A stretch of 64,000 bases of DNA. It comes from Vitrella brassicaformis (lineage: Eukaryota > Sar > Vitrellaceae). A program made the position numbers and the translations under genes. The notes below the pieces were generated by a model that was not told where the DNA came from, made no database searches, and saw only the letters and a list, made by a program, of their open reading frames with translations. The DNA lies in the NCBI GenBank assembly GCA_001179505.1, contig CDMY01000850.1, forward strand, positions 140,341 to 204,340, given 5' to 3'. This document shows, piece after piece, positions 26,582 to 38,676 of this stretch. Position 1 is the stretch's first letter. Each line of letters begins with the position of its first letter.

Positions 26582-28053
26582 GCCGTCCGTCGCCCCACTC
26601 GGAGGGATCGGTCGGCCGTTCTCCCGCTCTTCTTTTCTTGTTGGTTGAACTTGTCTATCTGCCAACCTGACCGATTGCTTGCTCGCTCTCTTCGTGCCCG
26701 ACTACCTGCCTACCTGCCCGCCTGCTTGTGTGTGTACGCGTGTCTACCATGGTGGATGGATGGATGGATGGGCGGATGGATGGATGTGGTGCTTTCTGCT
26801 AGTTGAATGGGATGCTGCCGTGTCGTGCCGTGCCATTGCCTGCTGTGGTTTGCTCACTCAATCACCACCCATATGCAGTCAGCCAGTCAGTGAGCCTGTT
26901 TGCTGTGCGGTCGGTCGATCGGTCGGCCGTGCAGTGCTTGATTTCATGCATGCCTCCATGACACACATCACTCACTACAAAGGGCAGACCTAAATCAGGG
27001 TGCCCGACCCGCCCTCCCACACACACACCTACCTACCTATAGATACACCCGCTTCAGTTGAAGGGAGGAAGGACACGGAAGGACACACAGACAGATCCGG
27101 ACACCGACTCACGGACGGACGGACGGACGGACACACACACAACAGGGAGGGATATGGCGAGAGAGACTGGCTGGCTGGCCGGCTGCATGACATCCGCAGA
27201 TATTGATCCTGACATGGTGTAGCCGGCCGGGTGGATGGGATGGATGGCGTCAGTCACATATTTAGTGCATGCCATGGCCATGCAGCGTGCATTCATTGAT
27301 CATATCGGACGAGCGACTGACTAACAGCTGTGTGTACGCTTGTGTGTGTGTGTCCAGGGCCCTCTGTGTGTGACCGTGCCGTGCATGACCGCGCGTCACG
27401 TCTTGTCTTGTCTTGTCGTGTGTGGGTCCACTGTGGGGGTGCTGGATTGATGGATTGATGGTGAATGAATGACGTGTGGATTTGGCGGCTGGGGCGGGCC
27501 CGGCCGGGCCCCTCGAGACATCGCACGCATCGCAACAACACTCACTCGCACACGTACTCACTCAGTCTCGGATGACTTGACAGGCAGGCAGGCAGACATG
27601 CAGGAAGGCAGAGACAGGGAGGGAGGGAGGGAGGGAGGGTGGCTGTGTATGTCATGTGTGTGCAGAGAGACAGTGGTGTGTACGTGTGTGTGCAATTCAC
27701 TCGTCCACTCATTCGTACAGACAGACAGACAGACAGGCAGATTTGATTGTTGTGCAGCCCCACTACCCACCCTCCCCCTTTCCACCCACCCCCACTACTT
27801 GTCGGTCGCTAACTGACGTGGACTTATTTGCTTGTGTGTACAGATCGATATCGATTCGATATATATTACCGAGTGAGTCGCAGAACCGAACCGGACAGTA
27901 ATGATTGACATACTTATTTACTGTGATGTCATCTGTCTGTGGTCTTGCTAGACCACACACGCAGATTGAAAGTCCCCACGGAAATCTTAAACTCACACGT
28001 ACCTCACCTCATACACACACAAAAGCGACTCAATAATCTGATTATGGAATCAA
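26582..28053. other. Convergent intergenic region with simple repeats
   Basis: About 1.47 kb between the CDPK stop and the CBP80 stop. It contains GGAT runs (26755-26785), GGAC runs (27113-27132), GGGA runs (27617-27640) and ACAG runs (27718-27740). Open frames are repeat-derived. No tRNA, transposase or conserved domain was seen. Confidence 0.6.
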
Positions 28054-31000
28054 TCACACCCGCAGCTCCCTGACGGTAGCTACGACTTGCTGCACCTCCC
28101 CCGACACCTGCACAGGCAGATTCCGGTACACCTCATCCCACAGGTCCTCCTCCTGACTCAGCGACCCGCCCCAACCGTCCTCCCGCAGCTTCGCCAGCGG
28201 CCCCACCAGCAGCAGCTTCCCCGGCCCCTCCCGCGCTATCAGGTACTCGGCGTAGGCCCGTCCGAAAGCCAGCAGCCGCCCCAGCATCACGTGCCGCCAC
28301 ATGGCCTTGCTGTGAGTGTCGTTCTCTGCTGCTGCCATTCCCATGGTGTCTGTGTCGAATGCGCCGTCGATTGCGATGATGAAGCAGCGGAATAGGTCGA
28401 TGAGGGAGCCGGTGAAGGCCTTGCGGGCGTCGTTGGCCTGCTCCTCCTCTCTGGCCACGCCACCCTCTGTCTCCATGGCCGTGGCCTCTCCCTCGTCCTT
28501 CATCTCGCCGCCGTCCGCTGTGCTGTCCATCTGCATGGCCCCGCTGGTGATCTGCCGCTTGTTCTGGCGGCGTGCGATGCGATAGGCATCGAGTTTCTCC
28601 TCGAGCTCGATGAAGCACCGCTGGATGGTCGTCTCGACCAGCTCCCACACCGACCCACTCAGACACCACGCATCCGTTACGCCAGCGAGGTCGCGGCCGA
28701 TGCCCGCAGCCAGGGCCTCTATCTCCTTGTCGGGGTCATCGGCCACCGCTGCGTACTCGGGCTCGCTGTCGACGGCCAGGAGGTGGAGCATGAAGGGGTT
28801 GGCCGAGAGGGGCAGGGGCTCGTGCTGGTCCTTGAGGGTGATGCCGAAGAAGAGGAAGTAGAGCAGGCCTTTGGGCGAGAGCACGCCCAGCTCCAGAAGC
28901 TGCTTGGTGACCAGCTCCAGGCGCAGCGGGCAGTGGCGGTAGAAGTCGAACACCAGCCCCACCAGCAGCCACTCGAAACCCATGGCCACCCGCACATCCA
29001 CCTCGACCTCGGGCACCATGTCGGCCGGCTCCTCCCCCCCTCCCTCCCCCTCCCCCTCTCGTTGCTGCTGCATGTCCTTCTTGGCTTGATATGTGCGCCA
29101 GGCGACGGGGGTCATGCCCTTGAGCACCGGGTGGTAGAGGGTGAAGAGGCGGTTCGAGTGGGTGAGGGTCTTGCTGCCGTGGCCCAGGAGCGTCTTCATG
29201 ACCAGACACACCAGCCGACCATGCGTCCACACGGGGCCGGTGGGATGAGGGGTCTCGTGTGCCGCCTCGTTGTGCTGCATCTCTGCCTCTGCCTCTGCCT
29301 CCACATCCATTGCTCCGGCGTTGTCACCGTTCACCGCCTCGCCTCCCTCTGCTGGCTGTTCCTCCTTCACCGCAGCCCCCTCTGGCCCATCGTCCGACCG
29401 CCGCTTCTTCCTGGCCGGCTCCTCCCCCTCCCCCTTGTTGTCCTCTCTGGGCGGCTCCATCTTGACCGTCGCGGGCTGCCCCTCCAGGCCATGCAGGTAC
29501 TCGAGCACCTCCTCGCACACCACGGACGGGGATCTCTCGGTGCGGAAGGGGAACCTATGACGCAGCTCGGTGGCCTCCTCACACGTCTCGAAGAAGGCCA
29601 GTGGGTCGGCCGACTCCCCCTCACCCTCCACCCCTTCAACCCCCTCTTGCCCCTCCTGGTCTCCCACCATGTGTGAGGTGCCACTTGGCTTGCGAGAGTG
29701 GAGGAAGGGCAGGGGCTCGGGGGGCATGTATGGGTGGACAGATGGGGGCAGCACCTGCAGCAGGTTGCCGTGGAACCACAGCCGCACCAGGCGCTCCAGC
29801 ACCCGCTTGATGAACCGCAGCAGGTGGGGCGGCGGCCGCTCGCCAACCACCAACCACTGGCTCCACTCCCACCCATGCCTGTCGCTCTCCTCACTGCCAC
29901 CCACGGCGGCAGCCTCCCGCGGAGATGCCCCCTCATCGCCTCGGCCGCCCTGTCGGCGGTCGAGCTTCTCGAGAATAGGCGCCAGGTAGAATGCGAAGGA
30001 GTCCGCGAAGCGCTCGAACGCCACTTCGTCAAAGTCGGCCATCTTCCTGGCGATCGAGAGGATGGCTTTCTCGAGGGGCGTTTTGATTGACTTTTGCAGC
30101 AGTGCGAGATGCTGGAAGAGGCGGAAGTAGAAGATGGGGAGTGAGGGGGGGTAGGGGAGGGTGAGCATCTGGGTGAGGAGTGTCTCGACCAGGATGTACT
30201 CGAACTGCGGGTGGCTCAGGGGCAGCCGCAGCAGCTGACGCGCGCACTCGTTGAGGTCGCCCGAGAAGGTCGACACCGTGCACCAACACAACTCGTCTAC
30301 CAACCACCTGATATGATCCCATCAAAACACACACACTCACACGGACACACATCAGACACCTACCGACCAGCCGAGTTTGTGCGTGTGTCACACTCCACTC
30401 ACCTGTCGTAATCTGGCATCGGGGTGTCGACGGACGCAATGGTCGAGGGAATCGGACAGCACACGGACGGCACCCACGGCCGCCGCTGCAAGTCCGCCCC
30501 ACTCACACTCAAGCTCAGCCCAGACATTGCCGCATTCCCACCCTCAGCCGTCTCCTCGCCGCCCTCCACGCCGATCTCCTTGGCGAAGTTGGGGCTCTCC
30601 GACAGCCGCAGGATGGCTTTGCACTTCCAGTCTTCCCGCGCCATCGACTGCAGGGCCTCGTAGAGAGTCTCAAGGCGGTCGGGGGTGGGCACGGCGCTCA
30701 GGAAGCTGCCACTGCCGCTGCCGCCCTCGGCTGAGCGGACTGGCTCGAGAGCCCGCTTCCAGGGGGCCTCTCGCGACTGCATGTGGGCCACTGCTTGCTC
30801 CAGCAATGTGTCGATGCGGCCACGGTGAGACGTAAAGCTGCATAGATAAACACAACCAACAGCAGAGTAGCATGCAGTGCAGGCATGAGTAGCCCTCCGT
30901 TGCCTTGCCACTGTCCTCTCTCCGTGTTAACTACTACTTACATGGGAGAGTTGATCCAGGGCAGTGTGGCCAGTGCGAGGAACACGCACAGGTCTCCCCC

Positions 31001-31483
31001 CTCGTTGGCGGGCACATGCAGCTGCGCCGGAAGGGTGAGCAGGTGCTGCAGGAGGTCGAACAGGTGGTCGGGGAGGATGACACTCACATTGGCCAGCTCA
31101 GCAAGGAACCGCAGCAGCAGCAGCGCCTGGGTCGGCCGGTGCCCCTTGAGCGCCGTGTCGAGCTCAAAGATGGTCTTCTCCACCACTTTCCTGCCGAACG
31201 CCGCGTACTTGCGTGCGAATCCGACGACGAATGCGGCGTAGATGCTGCTCTTGTGCGGGAGGTGCATGGCGCACTCGACGACCATGCGGAGGATGAGATC
31301 TCCCCTGTCGGCCTTGGTGTAGTCGTCCTCGATGGCCCCGATGAGGCCCTTGATCTGCTGGAACAGCTTGCCTGAGGAGTCGCCCACGTGAATGATGAGC
31401 TTGCGGATGCGGCCGCGGTCGTCCTCTGGACCACCGCCATAGCCACCTCTGTCGCGCCGATCGCCACGAGGATAGTACGACAT
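28054..31483 (-). CDS. NCBP1: Nuclear cap-binding complex large subunit CBP80/NCBP1 (MIF4G family)
   Basis: Three exons (30942-31483, 30403-30837, 28054-30307), all joined in phase 2, give about 1,076 aa. After an Arg/Gly/Tyr-rich start, MSYYPRGDRRDRGGYGGG, there is an alpha-helical MIF4G-like region with KSSIYAAFVVGFARKYAAF and LLLLRFLAELANVSV, matching the CBP80 N-terminal MIF4G repeat. Exon 2 carries a PxPDRLETLYEALQSM segment. Exon 3 begins WLVDELCWCTVSTF and contains helical repeats interrupted by acidic, Lys/Arg-containing low-complexity insertions (KKRRSDDGPEG, EEGEGEEPARK). CBP80 pairs with CBP20 to bind the 5' cap in the nucleus and couples capping to splicing, export and decay. The protein is longer than animal CBP80 (about 790 aa), mostly because of the insertions. 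It is divergent from the unknown MGNN protein. Confidence 0.85.
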
Positions 31484-31671
31484 CTTCCTCTGCCGCTCTT
31501 CTGGTGCGAGCTCTAGCTCGCAACAAGAAGGCGAAACCAAGGCAATTCAGGCGCCCGACAGAGCGCAGTCGGCCGGCCTCTTACAGGCACTTGCCAACGA
31601 GGAAAATCGATTCCATCCATGACATGAACGAGGTCGCGTGAAAATCATCCGGCAGGAGCGTAGAGGGCAAC
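31484..31671. promoter_or_regulatory. Divergent promoter with near-perfect TGCGAGCT inverted repeat
   Basis: Between CBP80 and the plus-strand unknown gene (188 bp). At about 31505-31522 the sequence reads TGCGAGCTCTAGCTCGCA, two octamer half sites back to back around a 2 bp centre. This is the cleanest palindromic copy in the window. Confidence 0.55.
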
Positions 31672-33387
31672 ATGGGCAACAACCATACTGCGAACCGCCA
31701 TGGTGCCGTTATCGACAACCAGACACTGGAGTTCCTTCACAAAGCCGACAGAGATGCCCTCCACACGTATGCAAACCACACACGAGTCAATGAGGGAGGG
31801 GGAGCGACTGGGGAGCGGCAGTTGACAGCTGTGTGTGTTCGGGTGTGTTGTGCCATCTGTGTATGTGTGCAGCCGGTCGGAGGTCGGCAGCCTCAGAGTC
31901 ACGGCCCACTTCCTCTATGAAGTCGACTTCTCGGCCGCCGTCCTGTGCAACCGACTCAATCGCTGCCTGGCGGCCAAGGGACTGCACACCATCATCGCAT
32001 TCGACGCTCAGCTGGACCGGCCTCTGCTGCTGAAGGCCATCTGGCTGGTGGACACGCAGCAGTGGACCGAGGTGGCCGATGCGCTGAAGTTGGCGGCTCA
32101 GAGAGGCTTCTGCCAGCTGCCCATCACACTGGCTGTGGCGGATTGTGAGCGTCACGATAGCAAACAGGTGGGCAGATGAGCGTGGCGTGGGTGACTGGCA
32201 CTCATCTGTCTGTCTGTCTGTCTGTCTGTCTGTCGCGTGTTGTCTGTGTAGGCGTATTTGGCCGATGTGCGTGTGATTGCGTTGTGGAAGATGGTCGGCC
32301 GGCACGTCAACTTCGGCGGCAACTACGGCCGTTTTGAGCTGTTCGACCAGCCGGGCGGCGGTGTGCGTGCCATCAAGGACGAGCCGGGCTACAAGCTGGA
32401 CATCAACCCGCCCCTCCCCCCTGCCCACCCATACCACACACACACCATCAACGACAACCCGCCCGTCAGATCCACAATCTGCCGGCAGGAGGGCGGCTGG
32501 ACGGCCGATGGTGCGGAGACCACTGATGCATCGATCTCGGCCTTCATCACAAGGGTGATCCTGGCGGTCTCACTGGCCAATTGGGGCAAGACTCCTTTGG
32601 TTCTCATAGACCGGTACGCAGGACAGACCACACTCAGGCAGACACACATCCATCCATCCATCCATCCATCCATCAGGGCCTCTTCCCTCTGTTATGTGCT
32701 GGTCTCCTCAGGCGTGCTCACGGCGGTGTGCTGGACGGCCTCCTCAACCACTCGCCCCACCAGCCCCCCAACCGATGCACCGCCATCATGGCAAGCAGGT
32801 TGGACGATAGGTATCCCCCTTTAGAGATTCGGACTGTGCTGCTGACGCCATTCAACGGCCCATTCGTCGCATGGATCGATCTGTGTATCGTCCCCGACAC
32901 GAACATAGGTGAGAAAGGGGTCAGAGATCCTCTCTGTTGACTGAGCCATTCTTTGACGTGTGCTGTTTCGCTGCATGCAGTGTTTGTTTCTGCCCTCACC
33001 ACCGAGCCGCCAGTGGGTGATGCATCGGATGCCTTCAAGGACCGCCGGCCCGTCACCGCCCCTCTGGTGGGCGGCCCGCTGGGCAGCACCATCGCAGATA
33101 TGGTGGTCAACCGACAGGAAGTCGCTGATGAGGGTGAGTGTGCAGCCGGCCGCCTCCGTCTCGTTATGTCGGCTGGTTGAATCGGTCCTTGTGCTTTGTG
33201 CAGAGGAGGGTGCGGATGACGAGGATGGTGAGGATGACGATGACGACGGTAGCGATAGTGATGACGGTCAGTGGGGGGCGTGTGTATGTGATTGGGCTTA
33301 CTCGTACGTGTCCTGCGTGTGCCTTCCCTGTATGTGTGTGCAGACATGGATGGCGAGTTGGAGGGCGATGCCGATGGCGACGGCTAG
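31672..33387 (+). CDS. Unrecognised protein with myristoylation-like start and acidic tail
   Basis: Seven exons give 402 aa: 31672-31766, 31873-32167, 32252-32613, 32712-32908, 32981-33133, 33204-33266 and 33344-33387. I do not recognise the family. It begins MGNNHTANRHGAV, so Gly2 could be N-myristoylated and tether it to a membrane. The middle reads like a mixed alpha/beta enzyme-like fold: SLRVTAHFLYEVDFSAAV, GLHTIIAFDAQLDRPLL, LPITLAVADCERHDSK, then ITRVILAVSLANWGKTPLV and FNGPFVAWIDLCIVP. The C terminus is very acidic (GADDEDGEDDDDDGSD...) and ends in an Asp/Gly run. All junctions are consistent in phase, so it is a real spliced gene. It is head-to-head with CBP80. Confidence 0.7.
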
Positions 33388-33878
33388 CAGTAGCAGGAGG
33401 AGAACGAGTGTGAAGAACAGGGGCAGGAGAAAAATGCATGGACGAATGCATTCTGTGAAAGTCCCGCGTTTTTGGGTATTGGTGGAGGCGATGGATGCGA
33501 GAGCGCTTGTCCATCTGATCTGCCTGGGTCTTGACAAATGTGTGTATGTGGCTGGACCCTGCCATGTGGTTGCATGATCCAAATGCATTGCACTGTCATC
33601 CGTCCATTTGAAATCCCCACCCCATCATTCATTCATCCGTCCATCGACAGTCACACACGCACTCACGCGAAGGCCAGTCGGTTGTCTGTCTGTCTGTCTG
33701 TCTGTCCATCGCCAAGATGAATTCATCACTCATTGCAGAGCTACGCACAGAGAGAGAGAGAGAGAGGGTGGGTCTGTCGTGTAAGTCAGTATGGCTAACG
33801 CTGCGGCATGCACACCTGCAGGCGACTGTCTGACACATAACTCCCTCTCTCTCTTTCTCTCGCTGCCGAGTGGCTACC

Positions 33879-33909
<31 letters not shown>

Positions 33910-33931
33910 GGCTATCGTGTGGTCTGTCTGT
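33388..33931. other. Convergent spacer with GTCT repeats
   Basis: About 540 bp between the unknown gene and the HAD-like gene. It contains (GTCT)n near 33681-33706 and 33878-33911, and a GA run near 33750. No gene was recognised. Confidence 0.6.
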
Positions 33932-35593
33932 CTACTGCGGCGCGTCCACGCCGCCCTCCTGCCTCTCTCTGTCACTGTCGCTGCCTTTGCTGCTGTCGCT
34001 GGTCTGTCGGTGGTCGGCCATGCGTGGGCGCTTGTTGCTCGGGTCGAGGCGCGACTGGGGATTTCTTGGGCGGGGAGGGGGCGGGCTGGGCGGACACACA
34101 ACCTCATCATCGTCACCAAACTGACACACGAGGTCAGCTTTTGTGATGTCTGTCGTGTGTGGTATCACCCACCTGTTGTTTGTCGATGAGTTTGATGACT
34201 TCCTTATCGGTGGAGGCGTCCTGGTCTTGCTGTGCATCGTCGTCTGGCTGGCACTCACACTCACACGGCTCCGATGGCCGCACTCGCTTGATGCGGGGCT
34301 GGCGCTGTGGGGCTCTGTGGCTGTTGGTGCGTGCGAGGGATGTGTTGGTGGGGCGGCGACGGCTGCGGTTGTTGGCGGCGCGGCTGGGGGAGGGCGTCAC
34401 GTCGTTGCGGCCGCGGCGAGTGGCCCTGGCGAACTCCTGCTCGATCGACGGACAACTGACTCACAGTGTCACACATACACACGAGAGAGACGTAGAGTGC
34501 ATATGTGGGTGTGTGTGTCGGCTGGTGGCGTACTCACTTGGCGTTTGCGTGTTGCATGGAGAAGCTGTGTCTGTTGCCGGCCTGGCTAATGACCGGCAAC
34601 ATCGAGTGGAGTGACTCAAGCTCCTGCACCGAAACAGACAGACAGACCGCATATACACTGATGGATTCATGTGTGCAGCTGGCTGGTGTCATGGTCACCT
34701 GCAGCAGTCGTGTGCAAGACGGCAGCGGCGCGAATTTGACCTTGATGCCCACTCTGATCTGACGCTCACAAGCCGACAGCGCATCCCTGATTGAACACAC
34801 ACACACACACACACTCGTGGATCTCTCCCAAGCTGTGTGTGTGGGTCTGCTTTGCTCACATCTCCAATGTGCTGTCGCCGACGGCAACGACCGTGTGAGG
34901 GGAGACCGACTTGATCACCTTGTTGAACTTGCGCCTCTGCATCATGACGACAAACCGACACAGACACATGGGTGTGTGTTGTGTGGGTGTTGTGTGGTGT
35001 GTCAGTTTTTGCCTTCCACTCAGTTATCTTGACGTTGTCGAGTTGAGCCGACAGCATCCTGACACACACACACACACACACACACGTGTGGACACACACC
35101 CAGTGAGCTGGTTGGATGTGTGTGTGTGTGTGTGTGTTACTTGATCTTGTGTTTGGTCAGGACTTGAAACAGGTTCGGCATCCACCTCTGTGCCGACAGT
35201 GTCAGCCAAAGCTCCTCGGCAGCACTCACTATCACAACCATCACACCGTTGCCTACACGACACACACCAGACACATGACATCCTCCCTCCCTCCCCCCCT
35301 CCCTTTCTTTGTGTCTGTGAGTCTGTGTGTCTGTGAGGCTGACCGATGAGTGTCTCGACCAGTCCAGTGGCCGCCGCGTCGATCTTCGCTATTAGCTCGA
35401 CATAGAGTGCCGGCAGCTGTTTGTCCCGCCAGTCGCCGCCGCCGATGCACATGCCGCCGCTGCCTCCGTTCCTCCGGCCCAGCAGACGCACCAGCACTGA
35501 ACTCGGCAGCAACGTGTCATCCCTGACAGAGAGACAGACACACACAAAGAGACACATGTATGAAAGCATGAATGACCGACGTCTGTCTCTCTG

Positions 35594-35627
<34 letters not shown>

Positions 35628-35744
35628 AGTGTGTGTGTGTCTCAATCACCAGTCGAGGATCCACAGTGTCGTCACGTTCTGCCCACCGCTGCTGTCTGAT
35701 GAGTCGCCAGCCGATGACTCGTCGCCAGCCGGCGTCGACGACAT
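33932..35744 (-). CDS. HAD-like protein with DWDDTLLP motif and Ser/Arg/Pro-rich tail
   Basis: Nine exons give 384 aa: 35650-35744, 35344-35522, 35141-35252, 35013-35058, 34860-34936, 34699-34786, 34538-34623, 34173-34455 and 33932-34120. A short Ser-rich start leads to VTTLWILDWDDTLLPSSVL, the HAD motif I with nucleophile Asp and the +2 Asp. Motif II is VMVVIVSAAEELW, the lysine region is ITEWK and motif IV is TVVAVGDSTLEM. The order matches the HAD hydrolase fold, so a phosphatase acting on protein or small phosphate esters is plausible. The exact substrate is unknown; related DWDDT proteins are expanded in alveolates (my recollection). The tail is basic then acidic low complexity. The intron at 35012 appears to begin GC. 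It lies upstream of the dehydrogenase's 3' end on the same strand. Confidence 0.75.
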
Positions 35745-36086
35745 GAGTCAGACAGAGAGGGAGGCAGAGCGGCTCTGACTATGCGAGCAGCAACCGATTC
35801 GGCTGCTTGCGAGGCCGCTCAGTCACTCACTGCTGCGATCAATTCACTCAGTCAGTCACTCAGTCAGTCAGTCAGTGTGCATCATCCTCCACTCATCCAT
35901 CCGTCCATCGATGTGTCGATCGACTGATTCACACTTGCGTACACAATTACATATATAATTACACACACGTGTCTGAGAGTTTGTCTCACACAGAGCACAC
36001 TCACACAGAAAAACCGCGACACGCTTCACAACCAGCTGGCCGACCCAGTGGGTGGACTACACACACAAACGCACACTTCTCCGTCA
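35745..36086. promoter_or_regulatory. Upstream region of the HAD-like gene
   Basis: About 340 bp between the HAD-like start and the dehydrogenase stop on the same strand. It contains a CAGT repeat (35830-35875) and CA-rich sequence. It must hold the HAD-like promoter and the dehydrogenase 3' UTR. No motif copy was recognised beyond CTTGCGAGGCC near 35808. Confidence 0.4.
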
Positions 36087-38555
36087 CTAATTGTGCTCTC
36101 TGTATTCCTCGTTGATTTCTCTGCCAATGAGGTATCGGCGAATCTCGGACGTCCCCGCCCCGATCTCATACAGCTTGGCGTCACGAAGGAAACGGCCCGT
36201 CGGGTAGTCGTTGATGTAACCTCCACGACACACAAGGCACACATCCATCCATTATCTCATTTATGGTCCGTGTCTCTTCTCTCGTTCACTCACCGTTGCC
36301 GCCCAGCAGCTGAATGGCCTGCAAAGCCATCCATGTGCCCTTCTCGGCACACGTGAGGATGGCCGCGGCGCAGTCTCGCCTCGATGCCTTGCCCTCGTCG
36401 TAGGCCTTGCTCAGCGCATACAGGAATGCCCTGTGCGTGAGGAGGGTGGAGTAGAGGTCTGCCAGGTGGCCCTGCACCAGCTGGAAGTCGCCGATCTTCT
36501 GCCCGAATTGCTCACGGGTGTTGACATACGGCACAGCCACGTCGTAGCACGCCTGCATGATCCTGATGGACCGACGATAGAGAGGAAGGAAGAACGATAA
36601 GACTGGCGGTGGATCGTGTGTGGTGGTCTCCGTTACCCGATCGGGCCTGCCGCGAGCACCAATCTCTCTGAGTCCAATCCTGTATGAGAAGGCAGCACAT
36701 GGCATCGCACCACTCTATCGGCCTGTCTGTCCCTGCCGTGCGTACCACTCATTAGGACCTTCACACCTCCATTGAGGGGTCCGAGGATGTTGGTTGCTGC
36801 ACAAATCGACGACATCAGGTGCGAGAATCTCTGTGACCGGTATCGTTGTGTCTGCCTCACCAGGTACTCGGCAGTTCTCGAAAATGAGCTCGCAGGTCTC
36901 GGACCCTCTCATTCCTGCGGCAAACAGCACAGGTCGTGCAGTGCCATCCGCTCTTCACTGTGGCCCTAAGGCAGTCTTACCGAGTTTGTCGAGCTTTTGG
37001 CTGGTCGAGAACCCCGGCATGCCCTTCTCGACCATGAAAGCCGTGATGCCCTTCGCTCCCGCGTTGGGGTCCGTCTTGGCGTACACCTGCATGACAGTGA
37101 ATGACAACACCCACACTTGGAGCTGTTGTTGCGTCTGCGGTGTTGGTGGGGTTGCTCACCACGAGGACGTCAGCCGAGGGTCCGTTTGTGCACCACATCT
37201 TGGTGCCATTGAGGATGTAGGAGTCGCCATCCCGGTCAGCTCGGGTCCTCAGCGACACCACGTCGCTGCCAGCACCCTGCACACCACCACACGTACCCAC
37301 ACGCATCAATCAGACTGCCGCCCGGTCCGTCTGCATGTTGCCTGACCGGTTCTGACATGGAGAGCGCTCCCAGCCAAGAGCCGTCAATCAGCTTGTGAAG
37401 ATACTTTTCCTTCTGCTCGGCCGAACCCCACCTCACAATCTGAACGCAGACACCCGCTCAAAGAAGGCAGGCACATCACTTGCCACGGTGTTTTGACAGC
37501 TCGTCCCTCCCGGCATGTCCGACCTGGTTGACGCACAGGTTGCTGTGTGCGCCGTAGCTGAGGGCCACCCCGCCGCTCGTTCGTGACAGTTGCTCCATGA
37601 TGAGCACGTGCTCCAGATACCCCAGCCCCAAACCGCCTGACACACATGTCAGTGCGCAACTCATCATGCGGCGCAGGGCTGCGGACGGACGAGAGATCTC
37701 CCATATGCTGTACCGAATTCTGATGGTGCAGTGGGACCCAGCAGACCGAACTCGCCCATCTTCGGCATCAGGTGCTGCATACACAGACAGACAGACAGAC
37801 GGACGGACAGACAGCGCGCGCTTCAGAATGTAATGAATTCTCTCTTCCTTGCAGTGTGGCCTACCCTTGGGAACTTGTCTTCCTTGTCAACTTTGTCTGC
37901 GATGGGCGCCAGCTCGTTGTCTGCAAAGGCCCGCACCTGCTCACGCAACTGAACGCCATTCGAGGCCACAGAAACAACGCCAAACCATCTTCAATGTCAA
38001 ATGAGGCGGCTGGCTGTGTTCATTGCATCCAACCTGCAGCTGATCTGCCGTAAGGAGGTTGTCGCACGAGAGAAATGACTGTCCATGTGTGGCGAACGTC
38101 CTCGCAGATCCAATTTTCGAACACGAAGATCTCTGCGAAGCACAGCCACGATGCAGAAGGGCTTTCGACAACGGCCCCAGCATCGGTCCGCCTTCTGCGA
38201 GCTCCACGTAATCTGCGAGCTCAGTTCAAAGCAGGTTAAAGGGAATCGACCGTCCCAGCGCATGGACACACGGACAATCTTACCCTTAACCACCACCAAC
38301 GGAAAGGAGGACAAGCGCAGGACCAGGCGGCGTACATACATCGGCGCGTAGCTGTTCGGGACCACGAGTGCTGCGGGTTGGAGTGCAGGAGACAGTCGGC
38401 GATTTTGCCTGGGGAGGTGTGACGTGCAGCGACGTGGGGGAGCTGCACTCTCAGCACTGAGCACGAATCGCAAGGCATGCAGCAGGCATCAGCGAAAGGA
38501 AAGCAGGTTACCCCATAGCAGGCGAGAAGACACTAGCCAGCAGCAGAAAAGCCAT
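36087..38555 (-). CDS. IVD: Isovaleryl-CoA dehydrogenase, mitochondrial
   Basis: Fourteen exons give 462 aa: 38512-38555, 38336-38456, 38034-38132, 37865-37948, 37714-37774, 37524-37636, 37347-37439, 37160-37276, 36981-37086, 36861-36914, 36746-36796, 36637-36679, 36294-36562 and 36087-36220. The N terminus is Arg-rich and ends near ARTFAT, a mitochondrial presequence. Acyl-CoA dehydrogenase landmarks follow: [14 protein letters not shown] (signature 1), [60 protein letters not shown] and [15 protein letters not shown] with [14 protein letters not shown]. The Glu of LDSERLVLA is at the position of the IVD catalytic base, which separates IVD from short-chain enzymes. It oxidises isovaleryl-CoA in leucine breakdown, passing electrons to ETF. 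The N-terminal exons 1-3 are less certain than the rest. Confidence 0.92.
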
Positions 38556-38676
38556 TGTCTGCGCATGTGTGACGTTTCAGAAGGGCAGGGCGGCCAGGAC
38601 TAACTCAGGTGACCCCTTTGTCTCGCTCTGGGGTGGTTCGTTCGAGCAGCTGGCGCGTGTGGATCAGCCGTCGACC
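38556..38676. promoter_or_regulatory. Divergent promoter between IVD and single-AP2 gene
   Basis: 121 bp separate the two start codons. No exact TGCGAGCT here, but two copies of TGCGAGCTC occur within the second IVD intron at about 38196-38204 and 38214-38222, about 350 bp from the IVD start. The plus-strand ATG at 38677 is the first in-frame ATG of that gene. Confidence 0.4.

Noticed and set aside
28783-29676. Long open frame on the plus strand opposite CBP80
   Set aside because: It is the complement of the GC-rich CBP80 exon, shows His/Leu/Arg-rich shadow composition and no domain.
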